Shown piece after piece: positions 1 to 7,920 of a DNA stretch of 18,441 bases. This DNA comes from JANXLS01 sp038227045. GTDB taxonomy: Bacteria; Planctomycetota; SZUA-567; H5-PLA8. Position 1 is the stretch's first letter. Every line of letters starts with the position of its first letter. A program made the translations under genes and the position numbers. The notes under the pieces were generated by a model. It was not told the DNA's origin. It saw only the letters and a list, made by a program, of their open reading frames with translations, and did not search any database. The stretch covers positions 1 to 18,441 of the forward strand of contig JBBRQD010000102.1 in the NCBI GenBank assembly GCA_038227045.1, given 5' to 3'.

Positions 1-138
1 ATTCTCGCTTGCGGCGGGCGGCGTTGAACTTCGTTGGTCTCGCACGGCGTATCTTCCCAATACGCCTTTGCTCGACCGCCTCGTTCAACTTGCCCGGCGC
101 GGCGCGATAATGACGCTTTAGAAACGCGCGGGCCAATA
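1..138. mobile_element. MITE-like palindromic element, left end outside the window
   Basis: These bases match 12424-12561 with two substitutions (at 22 and 133). The match ends at the same TA dinucleotide (137-138) that closes the complete copy downstream. The left inverted terminus lies beyond the window. No protein is encoded. The interior has an imperfect palindromic character, so it could fold as a long hairpin. The TA at the border suggests an IS630/Tc1-mariner-mobilised MITE, which is an inference because no transposase is present here. Confidence 0.75.
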
Positions 139-227
139 GGTTCTCCAATAGTCTAAATACGACGAAATGCTACAATCGATACGACGTTTGTTTCGTTGCC
201 ACTCCCCGCCGAAAGAGAATTACAATC

Positions 228-590
228 ATGGCCAAGATTCAATTGCTGACTGACGTTGCCGAGTGGCAGGCGCTGTGGGAGCGTGCGCGTGCGGAAGGAA
301 CCGAGAGCTTTCTGATATTCAAACTCAGCCCGATTTGTCCTACGAGTCATTTTGTCGAGAGAATTTTCAATAACTTTGTGGGGGCGTTGCCTGAGAACCC
401 AAACCTGCACGTCTATTCGGTGGACGTGATCGGTGCCCGCCCCGTGTCTCAGCGTATCGCTGCCGATACTAAAATCCCGCACGAATCGCCGCAAGCGCTC
501 CTTATAAAGGGAGGACAACGGATCGCGTGGCACGCCAGTCACGGCGATGTGGATAACGATGCGCTGAAACAAAACCTTGTGACAAAATAA
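228..590 (+). CDS. ytxJ: YtxJ/BrxC-type monothiol bacilliredoxin (DUF2847)
   Basis: This 120-residue thioredoxin-fold protein matches the length and layout of the YtxJ/BrxC family. The family reduces protein disulfides or mixed disulfides with the low-molecular-weight thiol bacillithiol in the cytoplasm. Residues 33-42 carry the motif LSPICPTSHF, where Cys37 in the C-P-[TI]-S context is the single active-site thiol. Residues near 84-91 (HESPQALL) correspond to the cis-proline loop of the fold, followed by WHASHG near 100. There is no signal peptide. The ATG at 228 is preceded by a weak purine stretch (aaagagaa), and TACAAT at 171-176 could be a -10 box without a good -35. It stands alone between a MITE-like element and a hairpin, so it is probably monocistronic. 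Family assignment is firm; bacillithiol use by this organism is inferred. Confidence 0.85.
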   Translation: MAKIQLLTDVAEWQALWERARAEGTESFLIFKLSPICPTSHFVERIFNNFVGALPENPNLHVYSVDVIGARPVSQRIAADTKIPHESPQALLIKGGQRIAWHASHGDVDNDALKQNLVTK

Positions 591-609
591 TGTTACCACC
601 GTTGCCGAA

Positions 610-636
610 GTAGAGCCGAACGGATTTCGACTCTAC
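610..636 (+). terminator. Hairpin downstream of ytxJ, probable terminator
   Basis: GTAGAG (610-615) pairs with CTCTAC (631-636). After one mismatch, CGAA (617-620) pairs with TTCG (626-629) around a five-base loop. The hairpin begins 19 bases after the ytxJ stop. There is no immediate U-run; a T7 tract lies 15 bases further on (652-658). Termination is therefore plausible rather than certain. Confidence 0.45.
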
Positions 637-662
637 GTAAAAAAACTGACTATTTTTTTAGA

Positions 663-690
663 TTGACGGTGACGCCGCAAACGGTATACT
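663..690 (+). promoter_or_regulatory. Sigma70-type promoter of the GntR-cytochrome operon
   Basis: TTGACG at 663-668 (5 of 6 to consensus) is followed after 16 bases by TATACT at 685-690 (5 of 6). A start site would fall near 697, only about 14 bases before the ATG of the GntR gene, so the leader is very short and has no Shine-Dalgarno site. The -10 box lies inside the first GGTATAC operator half. No other strong promoter was seen upstream of the six-gene unit. Confidence 0.65.
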
Positions 691-707
691 GTTTTAAACG
701 GTATACC
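681..707 (+). promoter_or_regulatory. Tandem GGTATAC operator, likely autoregulatory GntR site
   Basis: ACGGTATAC occurs at 681-689 and again at 698-706, spaced 17 bases. The second box extends to the perfect palindrome GGTATACC (700-707), ending three bases before the ATG at 711. The core is that of UxuR/ExuR-type FCD regulators (palindromes built on GGTATACC). The first box covers the -10 hexamer and the second covers the transcription start region, which is ideal for repression by the GntR protein encoded immediately downstream. Which protein binds is inferred from position. Confidence 0.6.
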
Positions 708-710
708 ATA

Positions 711-1382
711 ATGGAAACAGACACCACACCTCCCACTCAAAGCCGTTCCGAAGACACTGTTCGCAGGCTTCGGTCGGATATTTTTATCGGAGCTCTGCGG
801 CCTGGCGCGCTGCTGGCCGAGGCGTCCATGGCGCGGCAGTTGGGCGTGAGCCGCGTGCCCGTGCGGGAGGCGCTGTTTACGCTTGAGCGCGAAGGGCTGG
901 TGGAGTTCAGCGCCACGGGCCGGGCATACGTGAAAGAGCTGGTTCCGCACGATTTTGAAGAACTCTTTATTCTGCGGCTTGCGTTGGAGCCGCCCGCGGC
1001 TCGCCTTGCGGCTCCTCAGTTGCGCGCGAATGCGCGGGCGCTGGAAGACAATATTGAGGCGACCGCCGGCGCGCGGTCTCTGGCGGAAGTGACGCATCTG
1101 GATCTTGATTTTCATCAGATTATTCTGGAAGCGTCAGGTCAAACGCGACTGGCCAAGCTCTGGCGCTCGCTGCGGTCGGAGTTGCAACTTTGGCTCGAAC
1201 GGCTGCATCGCACGCATGAAATTCAAACGAAAGCCACGCGTCAGAAGACATTGGGGGCGCACCGGGAACTTGTTGTTTGTTTTAAAGAAGAGGCGCCCGC
1301 GGCGGCGGAGCGCGTGATGAGGCAACACATTCAGGGCTGGCGGGAATGGCTGCCGATGCCGGGCGATGCGCAGGAGAGCTGA
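711..1382 (+). CDS. GntR-family transcriptional regulator, FCD subfamily
   Basis: This 223-residue regulator has the FadR-type layout. A winged helix-turn-helix occupies about residues 14-78, with LAEASMARQLGVSRVPVREAL as the recognition region. An all-helical FCD ligand domain follows (about 85-210). Asp131, His135, His184 and His206 sit where the FCD family holds its metal ion and carboxylate effector, so the sensor appears intact. I chose the ATG at 711 rather than the upstream TTG at 663 because the latter would translate the promoter and operator boxes. The next gene starts four bases after the stop, so this regulator is the first cistron of the operon it probably represses. FCD regulators typically answer to organic or sugar acids; the actual ligand cannot be read from sequence. 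Confidence 0.88.
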   Translation: METDTTPPTQSRSEDTVRRLRSDIFIGALRPGALLAEASMARQLGVSRVPVREALFTLEREGLVEFSATGRAYVKELVPHDFEELFILRLALEPPAARLAAPQLRANARALEDNIEATAGARSLAEVTHLDLDFHQIILEASGQTRLAKLWRSLRSELQLWLERLHRTHEIQTKATRQKTLGAHRELVVCFKEEAPAAAERVMRQHIQGWREWLPMPGDAQES

Positions 1383-1386
1383 CTGC

Positions 1387-4300
1387 ATGAACTGCACGAG
1401 AATCACACTGGTTTTTTGTCTCGCGCTGAGCGGCATGCTCATCGCGGGAGAGGGCGATGCCGGAGCCAAAGGTTTCGACACGGCGATCCGTCCGCTGCTC
1501 AAAGAATATTGCCTCAAATGCCACTCGACCGCGAAGCACAAAGGCGATCTCGACCTTGAACGCTTTTCATCGCTTGGCGAAGTGAAGAAGCAGTCCAAAA
1601 TCTGGCAGGGCGTCGCCGAACAGCTTGCGAACGGCGAGATGCCGCCGGCGAAAGAGACGCAGCTTCCGGCGGCCGAAAAGGAACGCCTCTCTAAATGGGT
1701 GCGCGTGACGCTCGACGAAATTGCGCTGGCTCATGCGGGCGATCCGGGACCGGTGGTGCTGCGGCGGCTTTCGAACGCGGAATACACTTATACGATTCGC
1801 GACCTGACCGGCGTCGAGTCGCTCGACCCGGCGCACGAATTTCCGGTCGATGGGGCGGGCGGCGAGGGATTTACGAACACGGGCCAGTCGCTGGTCATGT
1901 CGCCGTCGCTGATCACCAAATATCTCGATGCCGGGAAGGACATCGCGACTCATGCGGTGTTGTTGCCGGATGGAATGCGTTTTTCGGCGAAGACCACGCG
2001 CCGCGACCGGACTGAGGATCTGCTCACTGAGATTCGGGGATTTTATCGCGAATTCACCGATCCACGCGGCGGGGCGAAGGTCAATCTACAGGGTATCATT
2101 ATTGAAACGAACACCGGCGGACGCCTGCCGCTGGAAAAGTACCTCGCGGCGACGCTGACCGAACGCAGTGTCGAAACTGCGACACCCGGCTTGAGCAACA
2201 AATATTACCGAACGCTTTTCAATGCGCTCTCGGCGAAGGAGCCGTCGTTGCTGCTCGATGGAATTCGCGCGCGGTGGCGCGCAGCGAAACCGGGTGATGC
2301 CGCTGCGCTCACCGCCGAGATTGGCGAATGGCAGAACGCGCTTTGGAAATTCAACAGCGTTGGACACATTGGAAAACTCAACGGCCCGAAAATGTGGCTT
2401 GAGCCGGTTACTCCGCTCGTCGCAAAACAGGAATCGAAGCTCAAGATTCCGGCGTCGACAGACGGCAAGGATGTCACGCTGTATCTGGCCGCTTCGGATG
2501 CCGGCGACGGCAACGAACACGATTTTGCCGTGTGGCAGGAGCCGCGCCTGATTGCCCCGGGCCGGCCCACCATTATGTTGAAGGATGTCCGCGAATTCTG
2601 CCGCGAGCAGGCCGAACGCCGCGAGCGGGTGTTTGGGTCGGCGGCAAAAACGCTGGCGGCCGCGGCTGACGCGAGCGCCGCGCAGGGGACGGCCGATGTC
2701 GCCGAACTGGCGAAAAAACATGGCGTTGACTCCGGCGTGCTGGCCGCGTGGCTCGATGTTCTGGGCCAGGGGTCCGGCGGACCGGCGAAAATCGAAGGGT
2801 ATTTCACGAATAAGCTGACGAAAGCGTCGGGCTTCGATTTCATCAACGGATGGGGCGTTCCCGAAACGCCGAGCATGCTGGCGAATTCATCCGACAAAGA
2901 TGTGCGCGTGCCGGGCGAAATGAAGCCTCACAGTATCGCTGTTCATCCGTCGCCGAAATTGATGGCGATCGCGGGCTGGCGCAGTCCCATAAACGCGACG
3001 GTGACTGTTGACGCTGTTGTACAGCGCGTTCATCCGGAGTGCGGCAATGGCATTGTTTGGTTTCTGGATTTGCGCCGCGGTGGAACGCGGCAGAGGCTGG
3101 GAACGGGAACGATTACCGACAGGAGTGTCGCCAAAGCAGGGCCGATCGCCAATCTGAGTGTCAGGGTTGGAGATGTGATTTCGCTGTCGATCGATCCGCG
3201 CGGAAACGATCACAGTTGCGATCTGACGTTCATCGATTTGACCGTCAATAACACAGGCGAAAAGCCGCAGAAGTGGAATCTTGCAGCGGATGTTTCGCCG
3301 GACGTGCTTGCGGGCAATCCACATGCGGACAGTTTCGGCAACAAAGATGTGTGGCATTTTTACTCCGAGCCGATTGGCAGCGGAGCCCAGGCGGGTCCGG
3401 TGATTCCGGCGGGCTCGCTGCTTGCGCGCTGGCAATCCGCCGCGAACGCGGAGGAAAAGAACAAGCTCGCGGAGGATGTGCAAAAGCTGCTCCTGACCGG
3501 ACAGCCGCCAGCGGGGAAGGATAATCCCGATGCCACCCTTTATAAGCAACTGACGTCGCTCGGCGGACCGTTGCTTTCCCGGGCGCATGTGGCGGGAGAC
3601 AAAACGCCTCGTCCGGCCGAACCGACCGCGACTCCGAACGATCCGAAACAGGTTTTGTGGGGACTCGACCCGGCTCTTTTTGGCCGGCATCCAAACGGAC
3701 AGGCGCGCGACGCGGGGAGCATCTGCGTGCACGCGCCGTCGGTGATTGAAATTCATCTGCCCGCTGAACTGGCGGCCGGTTGCGAATTCGTTACGACGGG
3801 CGTGCTGGACAAGGAAACGGGCGCTGAAGGAAGCGTGCAGATGCAGGTGCTCACGAGCAAACCCACGCGCGAGTCGGGGCTGCTTCCCATTGGCAAGACC
3901 GAGACACAGGCCAATGAGACGTGGACGTCGAACAATCAGCGCATAGCACACGCCGCGCCCATTATTGTGAACGATGGCAGCCAAGCTCGCGCCCGAATCG
4001 AAGCTGCGTTCGATGCGTTCCGCCAACTTTTCCCGGCCGCGCTTTGTTATGCGAAGATTGTGCCGGTCGATGAGGTCGTGACGTTGACGCTCTATCATCG
4101 CGAGGACAACCAACTCGCGCGGCTGATGCTCGACGACGCGCAAAAGGCGAAACTCGACCGGCTTTGGAATGAACTTCATTACATCAGCCAGGATGCACTG
4201 GCGCTCGTCGATGCGTTCGATCAGATCTGGCAATTTTCCACGCAGGATGGCGATCCGAAAGCGCTGGAGCCGTTGCGCGAGCCGATCAAAAAAGGCGCTG

Positions 4301-5592
4301 CGGATTTTCGGCAGTGGCTTGTCGATACCGAACCGAAGCATGTCGATGCGGTGATCGAGTTCGCGGGGCGCGCGTATCGCCGGCCGATGACCGAGGCCGA
4401 GAAAAACGAGCTGCGTGGATTGTATCGCAAATTGCGCGCACAGGAGTTGCCGCACGATCAGTCGATCCGTTTGACGCTGGCGCGCGTGCTGGTGGCGCCG
4501 GCGTTCCTGTACCGCGCCGAAAATCCCGCGCCGGGCAAAGAGCCTGGTCCGGTCAATGATTTTGAGCTTGCGAACCGGCTGAGTTATTTCCTGTGGGCGT
4601 CGATGCCGGACGCCGAATTGAGCGCCGTCGCCGTGTCGGGAAAACTGCATGAGCCAGCAGTACTCGCGGCGCAGACCAAACGCATGTTGCGCGATCCGCG
4701 CGTGCGGCGGATGGCGACTGAGTTCGCGTGCTCGTGGCTGCATATTCATGGCTTCGACGAACTGGGCGAGAAGAGCGAGCGGCACTTTCCGACGTTTGTG
4801 GGTTTGCGCGGGGCCATGTATGAAGAGTCGATTCAATTCTTCACCGATTTCTTTCAAAGCGACCGACCGGTGCTGTCGATTCTCAATGCCGACTATACGT
4901 ATTTGAATGAGGCGCTGGCGAAGCATTATGGAATTCCCGGTGTGAGCGGTGCGGAGTTTCGGCGCGTCGAGGGTATCAAGAAATATTCGCGCGGCGGCAT
5001 TCTCACGCAGGCGTCCACGCTGGCGAAACAATCCGGCGCGTCGCGCACGAGTCCGATTCTGCGGGGCAATTGGGTGGCGGAAGTGCTTCTCGGCGACAAG
5101 CTGCCGCGCCCGCCGAAGGACGTGCCGCCGTTCCCCGAAGACGTGGACAACAGCAAATTGACGGTGCGGGAACTTACGGTCAAGCATACCAGTGACGCGC
5201 GTTGTGCCGGATGCCACGCGCGCATCGATTTGTTCGGATTTTCGCTTGAAGCGTTCGACGCCATCGGCAGGCGCCGCGAACGGGATGCTGGCGGCCTGGC
5301 GCTGGACACGCATGCGAAGACGCTGGACGGCGCCGAGTTCGAGGGCGTCGATGGACTGCGCGAATACTTGATGACCAAACGCCTCGATGCGTTTCTGAGG
5401 CAGTTCTGCCGCAAGCTGCTCGGCTATGCGCTCGCCCGCTCGGTGCAATTGTCGGATGAGCCGCTCTTAAAGGAGCTTCAGGAGCAAATCAAGTCGGCTG
5501 ATGGAAACCGTATTGGTGTAGTAGTAGATAGGATTGTGCAGAGTTCGCAGTTCCGCAATATCCGTGGACGCGACGCGTCCAATGACGAATGA
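1387..5592 (+). CDS. Secreted planctomycete-type cytochrome c protein (PSCyt1, DUF1587, DUF1595, DUF1592, DUF1588, DUF1585)
   Basis: This 1401-residue exported protein starts at the ATG at 1387, which has GGAG eight to twelve bases upstream and opens directly into a Sec signal (hydrophobic residues 6-20). Domains in order: PSCyt1 with heme motif CLKCH at 42-46; DUF1587 about 125-190; a long central insertion about 200-980; DUF1595 about 985-1045; DUF1592 about 1055-1180; DUF1588 about 1195-1300 with a second heme motif CAGCH at 1273-1277; DUF1585 about 1315-1395. Within the insertion, about 512-665 is a beta-rich module with VHPSPK and IDPRGNDHSCDLT motifs. DUF1592 proteins are more often roughly 700-900 residues, so this is a large variant. 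No transmembrane anchor follows the signal. The family is thought to act in extracytoplasmic electron transfer, but no substrate is established. Confidence 0.87.
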   Translation: MNCTRITLVFCLALSGMLIAGEGDAGAKGFDTAIRPLLKEYCLKCHSTAKHKGDLDLERFSSLGEVKKQSKIWQGVAEQLANGEMPPAKETQLPAAEKERLSKWVRVTLDEIALAHAGDPGPVVLRRLSNAEYTYTIRDLTGVESLDPAHEFPVDGAGGEGFTNTGQSLVMSPSLITKYLDAGKDIATHAVLLPDGMRFSAKTTRRDRTEDLLTEIRGFYREFTDPRGGAKVNLQGIIIETNTGGRLPLEKYLAATLTERSVETATPGLSNKYYRTLFNALSAKEPSLLLDGIRARWRAAKPGDAAALTAEIGEWQNALWKFNSVGHIGKLNGPKMWLEPVTPLVAKQESKLKIPASTDGKDVTLYLAASDAGDGNEHDFAVWQEPRLIAPGRPTIMLKDVREFCREQAERRERVFGSAAKTLAAAADASAAQGTADVAELAKKHGVDSGVLAAWLDVLGQGSGGPAKIEGYFTNKLTKASGFDFINGWGVPETPSMLANSSDKDVRVPGEMKPHSIAVHPSPKLMAIAGWRSPINATVTVDAVVQRVHPECGNGIVWFLDLRRGGTRQRLGTGTITDRSVAKAGPIANLSVRVGDVISLSIDPRGNDHSCDLTFIDLTVNNTGEKPQKWNLAADVSPDVLAGNPHADSFGNKDVWHFYSEPIGSGAQAGPVIPAGSLLARWQSAANAEEKNKLAEDVQKLLLTGQPPAGKDNPDATLYKQLTSLGGPLLSRAHVAGDKTPRPAEPTATPNDPKQVLWGLDPALFGRHPNGQARDAGSICVHAPSVIEIHLPAELAAGCEFVTTGVLDKETGAEGSVQMQVLTSKPTRESGLLPIGKTETQANETWTSNNQRIAHAAPIIVNDGSQARARIEAAFDAFRQLFPAALCYAKIVPVDEVVTLTLYHREDNQLARLMLDDAQKAKLDRLWNELHYISQDALALVDAFDQIWQFSTQDGDPKALEPLREPIKKGAADFRQWLVDTEPKHVDAVIEFAGRAYRRPMTEAEKNELRGLYRKLRAQELPHDQSIRLTLARVLVAPAFLYRAENPAPGKEPGPVNDFELANRLSYFLWASMPDAELSAVAVSGKLHEPAVLAAQTKRMLRDPRVRRMATEFACSWLHIHGFDELGEKSERHFPTFVGLRGAMYEESIQFFTDFFQSDRPVLSILNADYTYLNEALAKHYGIPGVSGAEFRRVEGIKKYSRGGILTQASTLAKQSGASRTSPILRGNWVAEVLLGDKLPRPPKDVPPFPEDVDNSKLTVRELTVKHTSDARCAGCHARIDLFGFSLEAFDAIGRRRERDAGGLALDTHAKTLDGAEFEGVDGLREYLMTKRLDAFLRQFCRKLLGYALARSVQLSDEPLLKELQEQIKSADGNRIGVVVDRIVQSSQFRNIRGRDASNDE

Positions 5593-5612
5593 CTTTAAAA
5601 AGGATTCCAACC

Positions 5613-6917
5613 ATGAGCACTCACATTTTCTCCCGCCGCGCGATGCTACGCGGACTTGGTGTCACGATGGCGCTTCCGTGGATGGAATCGCTGCGGGTCT
5701 GGGGCGATGAACCGGCCGGCAACGCGAAGTCGAGCGAAGCGCCGGTGCGTTTGGCGGTGTTGTTCTCCGGTAACGGATTCCACAGCAAGGACTGGTGGGC
5801 GAAGGGCGAAGGGAAGGGGATGGAGCTGGGCAAAGTGCTCGCGCCGCTCAGCGACTTCCGCGAGAAGATGCTGTTCATCAGCGGGCTCTTCAATCAGGAG
5901 GCGCTGAAGGGAAACATTCACAGTTCACAGACGGGCAATCTGCTCTCCGGCGCGCCGCTCGCGTCCGGCGGCGAGATCCGTTCGGGGACGAGCATCGATC
6001 AATTGCTCGCGCAAAAATACGGCAGTTCGACGAAGGTGCCGAGCCTTGTGCTGGGCTGCGAGAAGTCGAATCCGTCGGTGCACAAAAATTATTCGATGCT
6101 CTACAGTTCGCACATTTCGTGGAGTTCGCCGACGACGCCGACACCGTTGGAAGTGTATCCGGCGCTGGCGTTCGACCGGCTCTTTAAAGATGAAGTGCAG
6201 CGCGGCGACAAGAGCGTGCTCGACGCGGTGCTCGCGGACGCGACGGACCTTCGCCGCTCGATCAGCACCAGCGACCAACGCAAGCTCGACGAGTATCTGG
6301 ATTCAGTCCGCGATGTTGAGCAGCGCATTGAGAATGCGGGCAAGAAAGGCGAGTTGCAGGGCTGGCGGCCGACTCTCGACAAGCCGAACATCCCGCGTCC
6401 GCCTGACGGGATTCCGCAGAACATCGCCGATCACATGCGCCTGATGTGCGACATTCTGGTGCTCGGATTCCAGACCGATACGACGCGCATCACGACGCTC
6501 AAATTGAACAACGATCATTCGTCGCTGCGTTTCCCGAACCTGGGCGTGGATTACATGATTCATCATCTGCTGTCGCATTCGGATACGGCGGATTGGCTGA
6601 AGGTAAATCAGTTCTTCCTCGAACAACTCGCATATATTGCGCGCAGGCTCGACGCGATTCAGGAAGGGCCGCGCACGCTGCTCGACAACACGATGCTGAT
6701 GTATTGTTCGAGCATGTTGAACGGAAACCACGTGGCCACGCAGCTTCCCGTGGTCATGCTGGGCGGAGGCGGCGGCCGTATCAAAGGCGGCCGGGTGATC
6801 GATTACACCGGCAAGCCTGAGCGCCAGATGTGCCGGCTTTATCTGTCGATGATGGATAAGATGAACGTGCGGCTTCCGAAGTTTGGCGATGCGACGAAGG
6901 GCTTGGAGGAAGTGTGA
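5613..6917 (+). CDS. DUF1552 protein with twin-arginine signal
   Basis: This 434-residue protein belongs to DUF1552, a family almost always encoded beside DUF1592 cytochromes in PVC bacteria, as here. The N-terminus SRRAMLRGLGV (residues 7-17) is a twin-arginine signal, implying folding in the cytoplasm, perhaps with a cofactor, before export. Typical DUF1552 features follow: VLFSGNGFHSKDWW near residue 50, and a Gly-rich stretch VVMLGGGGGRIKGG near 380. An ATG at 5589 overlaps the previous stop, but I chose 5613 because AAGGA lies nine bases upstream and the Tat signal then begins at the N-terminus. The gene ends by overlapping the next start (TGATG). Its biochemical role is unknown; stable association with the DUF1592 partner is inferred from gene order. 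Confidence 0.85.
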   Translation: MSTHIFSRRAMLRGLGVTMALPWMESLRVWGDEPAGNAKSSEAPVRLAVLFSGNGFHSKDWWAKGEGKGMELGKVLAPLSDFREKMLFISGLFNQEALKGNIHSSQTGNLLSGAPLASGGEIRSGTSIDQLLAQKYGSSTKVPSLVLGCEKSNPSVHKNYSMLYSSHISWSSPTTPTPLEVYPALAFDRLFKDEVQRGDKSVLDAVLADATDLRRSISTSDQRKLDEYLDSVRDVEQRIENAGKKGELQGWRPTLDKPNIPRPPDGIPQNIADHMRLMCDILVLGFQTDTTRITTLKLNNDHSSLRFPNLGVDYMIHHLLSHSDTADWLKVNQFFLEQLAYIARRLDAIQEGPRTLLDNTMLMYCSSMLNGNHVATQLPVVMLGGGGGRIKGGRVIDYTGKPERQMCRLYLSMMDKMNVRLPKFGDATKGLEEV

Positions 6918-7870
6918 TGAATCGGCGCGCTTTTTTGCAGAGCGCGGCGGGCGCCGCAGCCGGCTTTGTGGCGGCGTCGATTCATTGCGACGAAACGCCG
7001 CCCGCGTCGCGGATCGTGGATACGCACACGCATTTCTACGATCCTCTGCGCAAGGAAGGCGTGCCTTGGCCTTCGAAAGGGACATCGCTTTATCGCCAGG
7101 TTTTGCCGAAGGATTGGCTGGCCGTTGCAGCGCTGCATGGCGTCAAGGAAACGGTTGTTGTGGAGGCGAGCAGTTGGCTGGAGGACAATGCGTGGGTGCT
7201 TGATCTTGCGGCGAAGGAGTCGAGCATCATTGGATTTGTCGGGCATCTTTTGCCGCACGATGCGGACTTTGCGGCGCAACTGAAGCGGTTTGCAAAGAAC
7301 TCTATTTTTCGCGGCATCCGGGTGAATCATTCGGATTTTCTGAAGAACGCGGAGTCGCCCGAGTTTCGCAACGGTGTGGCGCTGATGGCGGATTTGGGGC
7401 TGGCGCTAGATCTCAATGGCTCGCCGGCGATTCATGCGGCTGCGTCGAAACTGGCGGCGGATGTGCCGGCGCTGCGCATCGTTATTAATCATGTTGGGAG
7501 CGCGGGAGATGCGGCGCATTTGACGGCGGACTGGCGCGCGGGGATCGAGGCTCTTGGCAAGCAGAAGAACGTGTTTTGCAAAGTGTCGGCGATGATGGAG
7601 CAGACGAAAGCGTCCGACACGGAATTTGGAAAGGCGCCGCGCGATACGGCGTATTACGCGCCTATTCTCGATCATTGCTGGGCGCATTTTGGCGAGGAGC
7701 GTCTGGCGTATGGCAGCAACTGGCCGGTGTCCGACAAAGGCGGTGCGTACGCCGATCAGTTTAAAATTGTGAACGAGTTTTTTATGGCGAAGGGACGTGA
7801 GGCCTGCGAGAAGTTTTTTTGGAAGAATTCGCGTGCGGCTTATCGGTGGGTGGAACGTGCGGGGAAGTAG
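6917..7870 (+). CDS. Tat-exported amidohydrolase-2 family metal-dependent hydrolase (lactonase-like)
   Basis: This 317-residue TIM-barrel hydrolase is related to COG3618, which includes L-fucono- and L-rhamnono-lactonases and 4-sulfomuconolactonase. A twin-arginine motif NRRAFLQ (2-8) and Ala-rich stretch to about residue 22 direct export, unusual for a superfamily that is mostly cytoplasmic. Strand 1 carries the metal motif DTHTH (35-39, His37 and His39), strand 5 has His192 (INHVGS), and the final strand reads GSNWPVSDKGG with Asn268 where many relatives have the catalytic Asp of GSDWP. It starts with ATG at 6917, overlapping the DUF1552 stop by one base, with GGAGGA six bases upstream, so translation is probably coupled. 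A lactone or ester substrate is plausible; activity depends on whether Asn268 is tolerated. Confidence 0.82.
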   Translation: MNRRAFLQSAAGAAAGFVAASIHCDETPPASRIVDTHTHFYDPLRKEGVPWPSKGTSLYRQVLPKDWLAVAALHGVKETVVVEASSWLEDNAWVLDLAAKESSIIGFVGHLLPHDADFAAQLKRFAKNSIFRGIRVNHSDFLKNAESPEFRNGVALMADLGLALDLNGSPAIHAAASKLAADVPALRIVINHVGSAGDAAHLTADWRAGIEALGKQKNVFCKVSAMMEQTKASDTEFGKAPRDTAYYAPILDHCWAHFGEERLAYGSNWPVSDKGGAYADQFKIVNEFFMAKGREACEKFFWKNSRAAYRWVERAGK

Positions 7871-7877
7871 CGGATCA

Positions 7878-7904
7878 TGCAGGCAGGATGCCTGCACCAC
7901 AATT
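7878..7904 (+). repeat. REP-like hairpin repeat, copy 1
   Basis: This 27-base sequence in the 50-base gap between the amidohydrolase and the DUF1549/DUF1553 gene matches 15374-15400 at 24 of 27 positions. It folds as CAGG-atg-CCTG inside a longer GCAGGC/GCCTGC palindrome, followed by the conserved tail CACCACAATT. Two of the three differences from the other copy are compensatory within the stem. Confidence 0.7.
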
Positions 7905-7920
7905 GTCAGCGGAAATCATT

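Noticed and set aside
2887..5448. Very long minus-strand reading frame (853 codons) opposite the first cytochrome gene
   Set aside because: It is the antisense shadow of a GC-rich gene: Arg/His-rich composition, no family motif, no ribosome binding site, while the plus strand carries clear DUF1592-type domains.
6917..6990. Lipoprotein signal on the amidohydrolase (Cys24 in ASIHC)
   Set aside because: The residues before Cys24 do not fit a lipobox, while the twin-arginine pattern is good; export as a soluble Tat substrate is more likely.
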